From: a virus
Virus record (IMG/VR): IMGVR_UViG_3300025577_000032
Location: 1 to 35,324 of that record
Length of the DNA stretch: 35,324 bases
Reading direction: 5' to 3' (one strand)
Shown here: piece by piece, positions 30,443 to 35,324 of the stretch
Layout: the number at the start of each line of letters is the position of its first letter
Numbering within the stretch: position 1 is the stretch's first letter
Notes under the pieces: model-generated
What the model was told of the DNA's origin: nothing
The model's database searches: none
Seen by the model: the letters and a program-made list of their open reading frames with translations, nothing else
Position numbers and translations under genes: made by a program

Positions 30443-31183
30443 GTGAGTAAAAATCCAATGTCTAAAAAAGAAATCGCATCACCATCAAGCTTAATGCTAA
30501 TTGATGACACCCCAGACCACGTAACCAACGCTGCCGGACTTGGCAACGAAAACGTGACCGTTTCCTCCGATGATATTCCAGAGATCAAGCTGCTCCAAAA
30601 GATCAGCAACGAATGTGACGATAGTCATGCACGTTATATTCCTGGGGCAAAGCCTGGCATGATGTTCAATGACCAGACTCGCGAGATCATGTCAGAATGT
30701 TTAGTAGTCAACGTGTACTACGATCATTTCTGGATGGCCTGGAACAAGAATACCAACTACCCGTTTGTTGACCTATCAACCAGCACCAAAGAATTTGAAT
30801 CCAAAGAAGCTATTGAGCAAGCGTTCAATTCGCCCGCCATGGAATTTGAAGACATGGATAATTACGACATAAACGACTCCCCTCGTCACTATGTACTCGT
30901 ACTTAATCTAGAGACTGGTAAAGCAACTGGCGCAATCATGAAGTTCCCTCGCACTAAGGCCAAAGTGTCTAATCGTTGGAACAATCAGATTGCAGCAGCG
31001 GGCGGCGATCGTTTCTCAGCTGTATGGGCGGTAGCCGGTGTCACAGAAGAGAATAAGAAAAACGGTAAGACCTACCTTAACTACAGGATCGAGCGCAAAG
31101 GCTGGGCATCCCCTGACCTACACGCTAAGGCAGAAGAAGCTTACAAGCATCTGTCTGGTCACGTAGAACAAAAAGCAGCGTAA
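30443..31183 (+). CDS. Putative single-stranded DNA-binding protein
   Basis: 246 residues from GTG 30443, or 241 from ATG 30458; neither has a strong ribosome site. The start contains IPEIKLLQKISNECDDSHARYIPGAKPG, then EIMSECLVVNVYYDHFWMAW. The 'IP-IKL-Q--S-----Y-PGAKPGMM' opening, a beta-rich middle and an acidic region resemble the ssDNA-binding or recombination proteins that podoviruses encode next to Cas4-like and helicase genes. Its two strong upstream promoters would suit an abundant stoichiometric protein. The call is by resemblance and context, not by a certain family. Confidence 0.5.
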   Translation: MSKNPMSKKEIASPSSLMLIDDTPDHVTNAAGLGNENVTVSSDDIPEIKLLQKISNECDDSHARYIPGAKPGMMFNDQTREIMSECLVVNVYYDHFWMAWNKNTNYPFVDLSTSTKEFESKEAIEQAFNSPAMEFEDMDNYDINDSPRHYVLVLNLETGKATGAIMKFPRTKAKVSNRWNNQIAAAGGDRFSAVWAVAGVTEENKKNGKTYLNYRIERKGWASPDLHAKAEEAYKHLSGHVEQKAA

Positions 31184-31195
31184 GCACTGCGCAAC

Positions 31196-31225
31196 GGGCG
31201 TTGTACGGAAGTAACGCCCTTTATT
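31196..31225 (+). terminator. Probable rho-independent terminator
   Basis: GGGCGTT, a ten-base loop, AACGCCC, then TTTATT. It follows the stop at 31183 by 12 bases. It contains the TTG at 31201 that would otherwise look like the next start, supporting ATG 31231 instead. Confidence 0.65.
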
Positions 31226-31230
31226 GGTGG

Positions 31231-31704
31231 ATGGAGCCCTCAGTAAAGAGGCCCTACCCTTTGAATGAGCATGGATACATTCGTTCCGTCCACCGCCATC
31301 TTCCTCCTGAAATGCACAAATGGAAAGTCCACGATAACTATGCTGGCGGTGTGCCTGACTGTTGGTATGCAGGCCCTGCAGGAAATATCTGGGTCGAATA
31401 CAAGTGGATTAAGTCGTTACCTAAGCGCGGCACCACAGTAATTAAACCAAACCTATCTGCACAACAATTAGCCTGGCTAATAAAAATGTCTGGACATTCG
31501 ATAAGCTGTGCTTGTATTATAGGTTGCCCAGAGGGAGGTATCGTCCTCACTGGGAAGGATGATTGGCTCGATGGAATAAGTAGAAACATGTTGAGCCTTA
31601 CCCCAGCCAAAGGTATTGCAAGCTGGCTCACACAAATCTGTATGGAGATGGAAACAGATGACTATAACCAAAGCGCCGCCCCAAAAGAGAAGCATTTCAA
31701 GTGA
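31231..31704 (+). CDS. VRR-NUC/PD-(D/E)XK endonuclease
   Basis: 157 residues from ATG 31231; an earlier TTG lies in a terminator stem. The ribosome site is poor (GGTGG is adjacent). The core reads NYAGGVPDCWYAGPAGNIWV and continues EYKWIKSLPKRG; later QQLAWLIKM. PD and VEYK supply the D...ExK catalytic set, with 'GGVPD-WY' and 'Q--WL' typical of phage VRR-NUC or endonuclease I-like enzymes. It probably cleaves branched or replication-intermediate DNA. Its last part overlaps the repressor gene by 47 bases. The repressor's own promoter lies inside it. Confidence 0.75.
   Translation: MEPSVKRPYPLNEHGYIRSVHRHLPPEMHKWKVHDNYAGGVPDCWYAGPAGNIWVEYKWIKSLPKRGTTVIKPNLSAQQLAWLIKMSGHSISCACIIGCPEGGIVLTGKDDWLDGISRNMLSLTPAKGIASWLTQICMEMETDDYNQSAAPKEKHFK
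31491..31520 (+). promoter_or_regulatory. Putative repressor promoter with operator, inside the nuclease gene
   Basis: TGGACA (31491-31496), 18-base spacer, TATTAT (31515-31520). ATAAGCTGTGCTTGT (31501-31515) matches the operator consensus at 12 of 14 defined positions. It lies 138 bases before the repressor start. It would allow the repressor to control its own synthesis. Confidence 0.55.
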
Positions 31705-32317
31705 CTCATTAGAAATGTCACGTAGGATCACTAATGTATGGAGAGCGAATAAAAACAAGTCTGGGATAGACTTAACACAACAAAAGGCGGCAGTTCGGCT
31801 TGGGGTAACCCAACCGATGTTCAGTCAAATGCTCAACGGTACAGTGTCCATCAATCCTATGATGGTCCTTAGCGTAGCATCTTTACTGCGTTGTGATCTT
31901 GGGGCTTTAGTTGGAGGTCTTCAGGAGTACAAGATTCTTCATGCTGTCAGCCCCACTACGAGTATTGAAATCCCAGTTACATTAACCCTATCGGGGAAAC
32001 CCGTGTCAGGAAAGGTAACGAAAATTATGACACACACAATCTCAGAAGCATTTGCAGTCGAGATTGATACTGATGAATACGCACCCCGCTACAACCATGG
32101 CGAGTACGCAATCATCGACCCTCTCACACAATGGGAAGTAGGTAACCAAGTTCTTGTCCGTATTGGGAAAGGCGCTTGTTTAATCCGTGTCGTTAGTAGT
32201 ATCAATGGTAATGAGGTTATTACTCACCACCCAACAGTTGTCGGTGTAAGCACCACAATAGATTTGACTGATCCAACGATCACCGTTCGTGGTGTGATTC
32301 GCGGGGTTCAATTTTAA
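31658..32317 (+). CDS. CI-like repressor (XRE helix-turn-helix, S24-like domain)
   Basis: 219 residues from ATG 31658, with GGAGATGGA before it. An earlier TTG start has no such site. Residues 28-70 (LTQQKAAVRLGVTQPMFSQM then LNGTVSINPMMVLSVASLLR) form an XRE-type helix-turn-helix. Residues 90-219 fit the S24/LexA fold: AFAVEIDTDEYAPRYNHGEY followed by AIIDP and NQVLVRIGKGACLIRV. In active members 'GDSMxP' supplies Ser; here the place reads DEYAP. The Lys normally before R is Ile. So self-cleavage is unlikely and the domain may act only in dimerisation. It lies in the same direction as int, without a divergent cro. It is the best candidate to bind the 15-bp palindromes. Confidence 0.82.
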   Translation: MTITKAPPQKRSISSDSLEMSRRITNVWRANKNKSGIDLTQQKAAVRLGVTQPMFSQMLNGTVSINPMMVLSVASLLRCDLGALVGGLQEYKILHAVSPTTSIEIPVTLTLSGKPVSGKVTKIMTHTISEAFAVEIDTDEYAPRYNHGEYAIIDPLTQWEVGNQVLVRIGKGACLIRVVSSINGNEVITHHPTVVGVSTTIDLTDPTITVRGVIRGVQF

Positions 32318-32521
32318 ATGTTGGTAATTAATTTAAACAATAACCGAAGCCGAAAGATGGCGTGGATGCATTGTGGGGAGTGGCTTTGGCATTTGATCCA
32401 CACTGACACTTATGCAAACACGAGTCCTGTCTTTGGTGTTTTTGAAGCGCAGTTTCCGGACATGCAAACTTCGTTTGGTGTAAACAAATTCGATCATGGC
32501 CAGGGCCCACCACAAAAATAG
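32318..32521 (+). CDS. Doubtful small protein, 67 residues
   Basis: Open frame starting directly after the repressor stop (TAAATG). It has no ribosome site, but coupling is possible; ATG 32357 is an alternative. The product has many Trp, His and Met residues (KMAWMHCGEWLWHLIHTDTY). The stop lies in the terminator stem. No family was recognised. Confidence 0.35.
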   Translation: MLVINLNNNRSRKMAWMHCGEWLWHLIHTDTYANTSPVFGVFEAQFPDMQTSFGVNKFDHGQGPPQK

Positions 32522-32535
32522 ACCGCTATTTTTTT
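32513..32535 (+). terminator. Rho-independent terminator after the repressor unit
   Basis: AAAATAG, loop ACCG, CTATTTT, followed by TTT. A short A/T-rich stem with a good T run. The T run also overlaps the -35 (TTGAAT) of the next promoter. Confidence 0.6.
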
Positions 32536-32562
32536 GAATGTCAATATAAGCAGAGCTAATAC
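32534..32562 (+). promoter_or_regulatory. Promoter with operator for the integration genes
   Basis: TTGAAT (32534-32539), 17-base spacer, TAATAC (32557-32562), with operator ATAAGCAGAGCTAAT at 32546-32560. It would put the DUF3310 gene, xis and int under the same repressor. A start at about 32569 would make ATG 32576 the first usable start codon of the next gene. Confidence 0.8.
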
Positions 32563-32575
32563 TATGAAAGAAGAC

Positions 32576-32791
32576 ATGGTTAATAAACCGGCCCATTACC
32601 AATCCGACACAGGGGTTGAATGCATCGATGCCATACGTGCTGCACTAGGACCAGAAGGATTCAGGGCCCACTGCAAAGCGACCGTAATTAAATACCTATG
32701 GAGGGAAAAATGGGACACCGCTGAGGATGCCGAAAAGGCAGCGTGGTATCTCAATAAACTGGTGGAGTCCTATGAAGATGATGTTAGATAG
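32576..32791 (+). CDS. DUF3310 (SaV-like) protein
   Basis: 71 residues from ATG 32576, or 75 from ATG 32564. The later start is preferred because the promoter at 32534 would start its transcript between the two, and AAAGAAG precedes it. The sequence NKPAHYQSDTGVECIDAIRA, then GFRAHCKATVIKYLWR and AEKAAWYLNKLVE is the full DUF3310 pattern ('HY-----ECID-I-------F---GN-IKYLWR---K---ED--KA-WYL-KL'). This short helical protein is common in phages. It is proposed to have a nucleotide-related role, but this is not established. It overlaps xis by 20 bases. Confidence 0.85.
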   Translation: MVNKPAHYQSDTGVECIDAIRAALGPEGFRAHCKATVIKYLWREKWDTAEDAEKAAWYLNKLVESYEDDVR

Positions 32792-33095
32792 AGTTACAAT
32801 CAGAAAGTTTTCGGAGTTGTCTGGCTACACAGAAGTCGCTATACGATCTAAAATAAGCGAAGGTGTATGGCAAGAGAATGAGGTATTCTCAAGAGCACCC
32901 GACAACAGGATACTAATCAGCCTTGGAGGGTACGAAGCATGGGTAGACCGAAGCAGCAGTTTACAAACGTCAGGGCAGTCTCTAAAAGTACGATCGAAAT
33001 TGTCTTCCGCTACCCAACGCCCAAAGATCGCCAGCGCGAAACGATCAAACTTGAGCCCACCCCCGCTAACCTCAAACGGTGTTACGTCCACCTAG
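32772..33095 (+). CDS. xis: Excisionase-like protein overlapping the integrase gene
   Basis: 107 residues from ATG 32772 (GGTGGAG five bases before; ATG 32778 and 32781 are alternatives). The first 58 residues, VTIRKFSELSGYTEVAIRSK then ISEGVWQENEVFSRAPDNRI followed by LISLGGYEAWV, are a winged-helix excisionase domain of the type placed before DUF3596 integrases. The last 50 residues (Ser/Lys-rich) are read in a second frame inside the integrase gene for 157 bases. Excisionases bend attachment-site DNA and favour prophage excision. The overlap should couple translation of int to that of xis. Confidence 0.78.
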   Translation: MKMMLDRVTIRKFSELSGYTEVAIRSKISEGVWQENEVFSRAPDNRILISLGGYEAWVDRSSSLQTSGQSLKVRSKLSSATQRPKIASAKRSNLSPPPLTSNGVTST

Positions 33096-34129
33096 CTCAA
33101 ATTAATGAAGCGATTAAAGCGGGAACGTTTGATTACATAACGACCTTTCCTGACTCACCTAGAGCCAAGCTTTATTCAAGCCGGTACACGTTCGGCACCT
33201 TTTTAAAAGAGTGGCTTGATGCCAACTACAACATCGGCGTAGGCACCCGCATCTTTTACCATCGAATCATCCATGGCCAAGTACTCAATACTAAACTGGC
33301 TGAGGTGCGCGTGGCTGAATTAACGTGGCCCATGATTAAAGATTGGGCGTTAGCAATGGACGTTCTGCCAAGTACTCGCTCTCAGCGTATCGCTGTAATG
33401 CGTGATGCGCTCAATGAAGCGGTAGAAGAAGGCATTATTGCTGTAAACCCCCTACTCGGCAAGAAACTGAAGAAACAAACGGTCGTTATAAAGTCTGAGG
33501 CAACGCGCATTGATCCTTTCTCTTGGGAAGAGCGTGACGCCATCATCAGAGCCGCACCTAGACAGTTCGGCTTACAGCTCATGTTCCAGTTTTTTACAGG
33601 ATTGCGCCCCGAAGAAATCCGAGGGCTATGCTGGAGCCGCGTCAATTTTGTCAGCACTACTGTTTTAATAGATCAAGTATTAACAGATGCTAGCCCACAC
33701 AAATTCCTACCTCCTAAATCACAATCTTCTTTTAGAACAGTTGAACTTGTCGACCCTGCGATGCAGTGCTTGTTAGCTTACAAAGAATATTCTTTTCATC
33801 GAGCCACCCCACCTAATGACATTGTGTTTATGAACCCACTCACAAGTCTGCCTTGGAGTACGACAAATAAAATACGCGCACAGTGGATCTCCGCTTTAAA
33901 AAAAGCAGGAGTGCGGTACAGAGTGCCTTATCAAACTCGACACACTTACGCATCAACAATGTTACAAGTTGGGGAAGATCTGACTTATATTGCGAAACAG
34001 ATGGGCCATGCTGACAGTGCGACCACGCTAAAATATTACGCTCGGTTTATTCAACAAACAGGAGCAAAGCATGGGTCTAAATTAGAGGAAGCATATAGGA
34101 AGCAAATCGAGGATCAGGTACATGATTGA
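32939..34129 (+). CDS. int: Tyrosine site-specific integrase (DUF3596 arm domain)
   Basis: 396 residues, ATG 32939 with GGAGGG before it. The arm-binding domain (IEIVFRYPTPKDRQRETIKL and later KAGTFDYITTFPDSPRA) is of the DUF3596 type. The core-binding helical domain is about residues 85-175. In the catalytic domain TGLRPEEIRGLCW gives the first Arg (about residue 224), TRHTYAS the second Arg set (about 334), QMGHADSATT the His, and LKYYARF the Tyr (about 366). The catalytic set looks complete. It inserts the phage at a tRNA gene. The probable attP begins about 60 bases downstream. Expression is from the operator promoter at 32534. Confidence 0.93.
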   Translation: MGRPKQQFTNVRAVSKSTIEIVFRYPTPKDRQRETIKLEPTPANLKRCYVHLAQINEAIKAGTFDYITTFPDSPRAKLYSSRYTFGTFLKEWLDANYNIGVGTRIFYHRIIHGQVLNTKLAEVRVAELTWPMIKDWALAMDVLPSTRSQRIAVMRDALNEAVEEGIIAVNPLLGKKLKKQTVVIKSEATRIDPFSWEERDAIIRAAPRQFGLQLMFQFFTGLRPEEIRGLCWSRVNFVSTTVLIDQVLTDASPHKFLPPKSQSSFRTVELVDPAMQCLLAYKEYSFHRATPPNDIVFMNPLTSLPWSTTNKIRAQWISALKKAGVRYRVPYQTRHTYASTMLQVGEDLTYIAKQMGHADSATTLKYYARFIQQTGAKHGSKLEEAYRKQIEDQVHD

Positions 34130-34136
34130 GTACCGA

Positions 34137-34156
34137 TTGCCAGCATTTTGCCAGCA
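34137..34156 (+). repeat. Direct repeats TTGCCAGCA, candidate integrase arm sites
   Basis: Two copies (34137-34145 and 34148-34156), offset by 11 bases, about one helical turn. Related TGCCAG copies occur at 34264-34273 (reverse), 34309-34314 and 34321-34326 on the other side of the tRNA-like core. Repeats flanking a core on both sides are typical of arm-type integrase binding sites. Confidence 0.65.
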
Positions 34157-34167
34157 TCTAAAACAAT

Positions 34168-34186
34168 CTCCTTATAAATCAAGGAG
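34168..34186 (-). terminator. Terminator-like hairpin beyond the tRNA remnant
   Basis: CTCCTT, loop ATAAATC, AAGGAG. Read on the minus strand, it follows the CCA end and is followed by ATTGTTTT, so it would end transcription of the tRNA gene re-formed after integration. Confidence 0.55.
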
Positions 34187-34248
34187 TTAAATGGTGCGGA
34201 CGGAGAGACTCGATCTTCTATATTGGACTTTAACTCGTTGATTTATAA
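34172..34248. repeat. Inverted repeat, 20-bp arms, around the attP core
   Basis: TTATAAATCAAGGAGTTAAA (34172-34191) and TTTAACTCGTTGATTTATAA (34229-34248) match at 19 of 20 positions as reverse complements. The 37 bases between them contain the tRNA-derived core. They may be integrase binding sites or the ends of an extended core. Confidence 0.7.
34192..34212 (-). other. Putative attP core: 3' end of a tRNA gene
   Basis: Read on the minus strand, this stretch is the end of a tRNA: part of a T loop (CGAGT), T-stem side CTCTC, acceptor side CGTCCGC, discriminator A and CCA. It would complete a host tRNA starting GCGGACG; a leucine tRNA is likely from that acceptor, but the isotype is not certain. 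It lies 62 bases after the integrase stop. No whole tRNA is present, so it is a remnant serving as recombination site. Phage genes lie on both sides, so this is an attP, not an attL or attR. Confidence 0.75.
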
Positions 34249-34257
34249 CGAATTAAT

Positions 34258-34333
34258 AAAAAAGCTGGCAGGAAAATCGAGGTGAATACCGGTAGTTTAC
34301 GGTCGGTTTGCCAGGATTCCTGCCAGCTTTTTT
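34258..34333. terminator. Bidirectional terminator between int and the late genes
   Basis: AAAAAAGCTGGCAGGAA (34258-34274) and TTCCTGCCAGCTTTTTT (34317-34333) are perfectly complementary 17-base arms with a 42-base loop. A and T runs serve both directions. It lies between convergent units: int from the left, and PhoH with the small membrane gene from the right. The stem also contains TGCCAG integrase-site candidates. Confidence 0.8.
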
Positions 34334-34338
34334 AAGCC

Positions 34339-34551
34339 CTATTCGCCCTCTTCCTCTTCTTCCATATCCTCTATACTGAGCCCCCAAGATTTTAAGATTT
34401 TAGTAGCCTTATCGGCCTCATCTACATGGATCTCAATGTACCGGTTGAACTGAATGGGAACGATCCCAAGGATAGCCAGGACCACACCGGTGATACCACC
34501 AATGGTCGCTGCCTTTACTAAAAAAGCCAATGCTTCAAACAGTGCTTCCAT
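34339..34551 (-). CDS. Small membrane protein, possible holin
   Basis: 70 residues, ATG 34551, one base after the PhoH stop. A hydrophobic segment of about 25 residues near the start (ALAFLVKAATIGGITGVVLA then ILGIV) is followed by a soluble acidic tail ending in a Glu run (EDMEEEEEGE). One span plus a charged tail fits class II or III holins or other small inner-membrane proteins. No other holin candidate is in the late operon seen here. It stops just before the bidirectional terminator, so it ends its operon. Function is inferred only from topology and position. Confidence 0.55.
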   Translation of the reverse strand: MEALFEALAFLVKAATIGGITGVVLAILGIVPIQFNRYIEIHVDEADKATKILKSWGLSIEDMEEEEEGE

Positions 34552-34552
34552 G

Positions 34553-35278
34553 TTATATGCCCTCTTTATAGAAGAGCTCTACAAACATGCGACAGGTATC
34601 ACTGCGCTGTATGTCTGAGATCTCAAAGTCGACAACTGTAATCGGCAGGTTGTGCTTGGCTAGTAGCGTAATAAGAACCCCCAGCCCTGACGTCTGCTTA
34701 ATGTCCGACTGAGCTAAGTCGCCCATAAGCACTAACATACAGTTCTCACCGATTCGTGTGGTGACCGCTTTAATCTCTTCAACAGTCATTTGCTGTGCTT
34801 CGTCAATCAAGACTATGGCGCCTTCTTTCTCACCACCAAAGCTACGACCTCTTATTGTTTCTAAAGGCTGCAGCTCAATGTTGCCGCTATTCAATGCGAT
34901 GTCGAAGCGCGCTGCTCCCATGCGTTGCTTGAGTACATCAACCATTGGCATGACCCAGTTCAACATCTTGTCGTCTTTGTCCCCTTTAAATGCACCGAGA
35001 CTGCGCCCGGTGGGAATGTTAGCTCTACATAAAATGATCTTCTGTACACGGTTCTGCATGTACTGATCAGCAGCGTAAGCACACGCCAAATAGGTCTTGC
35101 CTGAACCTGCCACACCTGATGCAATGATCACTGGGCAGTTTGGATTCTTTAATGCTTTAAGGTACTTATCTTGGTTCGGTGTCTTCGGTTGCAATGGCGG
35201 CCTTTGGCGCTCTTCAGCAAATTTCTCAGTGGACTTTGTACGCGCTGCTTGGGTATTACGTTGTCTCTTCTGTGACAC
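34553..35278 (-). CDS. phoH: PhoH-like P-loop ATPase
   Basis: 241 residues from GTG 35278, with AAGGTAAG before it; an in-frame stop lies just upstream, so no longer start exists. A basic N-terminus (about 35 residues) leads into the PhoH domain: NQDKYLKALKN, Walker A IIASGVAGSGKTYLA (about residue 55-62), the KIILCRANIPTGRSLGAFKGD segment, Walker B AIVLIDEAQQM (about 150), and MLVLMGDLAQSD. It is shorter than host PhoH and typical of phage forms, which are common in marine viruses. Its role is uncertain (RNA metabolism or phosphate-linked ATPase). It is probably at the distal end of the late operon. Confidence 0.88.
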   Translation of the reverse strand: MSQKRQRNTQAARTKSTEKFAEERQRPPLQPKTPNQDKYLKALKNPNCPVIIASGVAGSGKTYLACAYAADQYMQNRVQKIILCRANIPTGRSLGAFKGDKDDKMLNWVMPMVDVLKQRMGAARFDIALNSGNIELQPLETIRGRSFGGEKEGAIVLIDEAQQMTVEEIKAVTTRIGENCMLVLMGDLAQSDIKQTSGLGVLITLLAKHNLPITVVDFEISDIQRSDTCRMFVELFYKEGI

Positions 35279-35324
35279 AGATCTTACCTTTGTGGGTTAT
35301 GGTGGTTTAAATTCGTGTTCCTGG

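Noticed and set aside
31616-31657. TTG start extending the repressor by 14 residues
   Set aside because: It has no ribosome site. ATG 31658 has a good one, and the extension is out of character with XRE proteins.
32534-32563. TTG start for the DUF3310 gene
   Set aside because: It coincides with the -35 TTGAAT, and the extension reads through the operator.
1-35324. CRISPR array, insertion sequence or complete tRNA gene
   Set aside because: No regularly spaced identical repeats with unique spacers, no transposase or terminal repeats, and only a tRNA 3' fragment at 34192 were found by eye.

Overview
The window looks like most of the genome of a temperate, podovirus-like tailed phage, probably of a marine gammaproteobacterium. 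The host guess rests on mid-range base composition, on a CsrA-type protein, and on a 3' tRNA remnant of bacterial type at the putative attP. It is weak. The capsid protein (N4-gp56/DUF4043 type), P22-type portal, DUF6682-type adaptor and a run of internal virion proteins support a short-tailed phage. A tyrosine integrase, an excisionase-like protein and a CI-like repressor support a temperate life cycle.

Layout. Positions 1-14572 are a minus-strand late operon read right to left: HNH-type nuclease, small and large terminase, portal, scaffold, a small protein, major capsid protein, adaptors, an acetyltransferase-like protein, then internal virion proteins. The last of these runs off the left edge. 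Positions 14573-14829 form the divergent control region. Positions 14830-16285 are small membrane proteins and an abundant-looking unknown protein ending in a strong terminator. Positions 16286-17073 have no convincing gene but are rich in direct and inverted repeats (origin candidate). Positions 17074-31183 hold the plus-strand early and replication genes: small accessory proteins, a SleB-type endolysin, family A DNA polymerase, CsrA homologue, primase-SF3 helicase, Cas4/RecB-like nuclease, GP88-like protein, SNF2-type helicase and a putative ssDNA-binding protein. Positions 31231-34129 hold a VRR-NUC-like nuclease, CI-like repressor, DUF3310 protein, excisionase and integrase, followed by attP. 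Positions 34339-35278 return to the minus strand with a small membrane protein and PhoH. These are probably the distal end of the late operon if the genome is circular.

The most striking feature is a 15-bp palindrome, consensus ATAAGCANTGCTTAT, found about 14 times on both sides of the divergence point. In most copies the last 3-4 bases overlap a -10 hexamer, so the palindrome fills the promoter spacer (for example TTGTCT-17-TATACT at 20437 and TTGACG-16-TATATT at 22815). I read these as promoters each with a built-in operator, probably bound by the CI-like protein at 31658-32317. That would be a distributed immunity circuit rather than one lambda-style switch. No divergent cI/cro pair is visible. 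The repressor's peptidase-like domain appears to lack the catalytic Ser and Lys, so induction by RecA-stimulated self-cleavage is unlikely.

All family names come from reading motifs in the translations. No database search was run.
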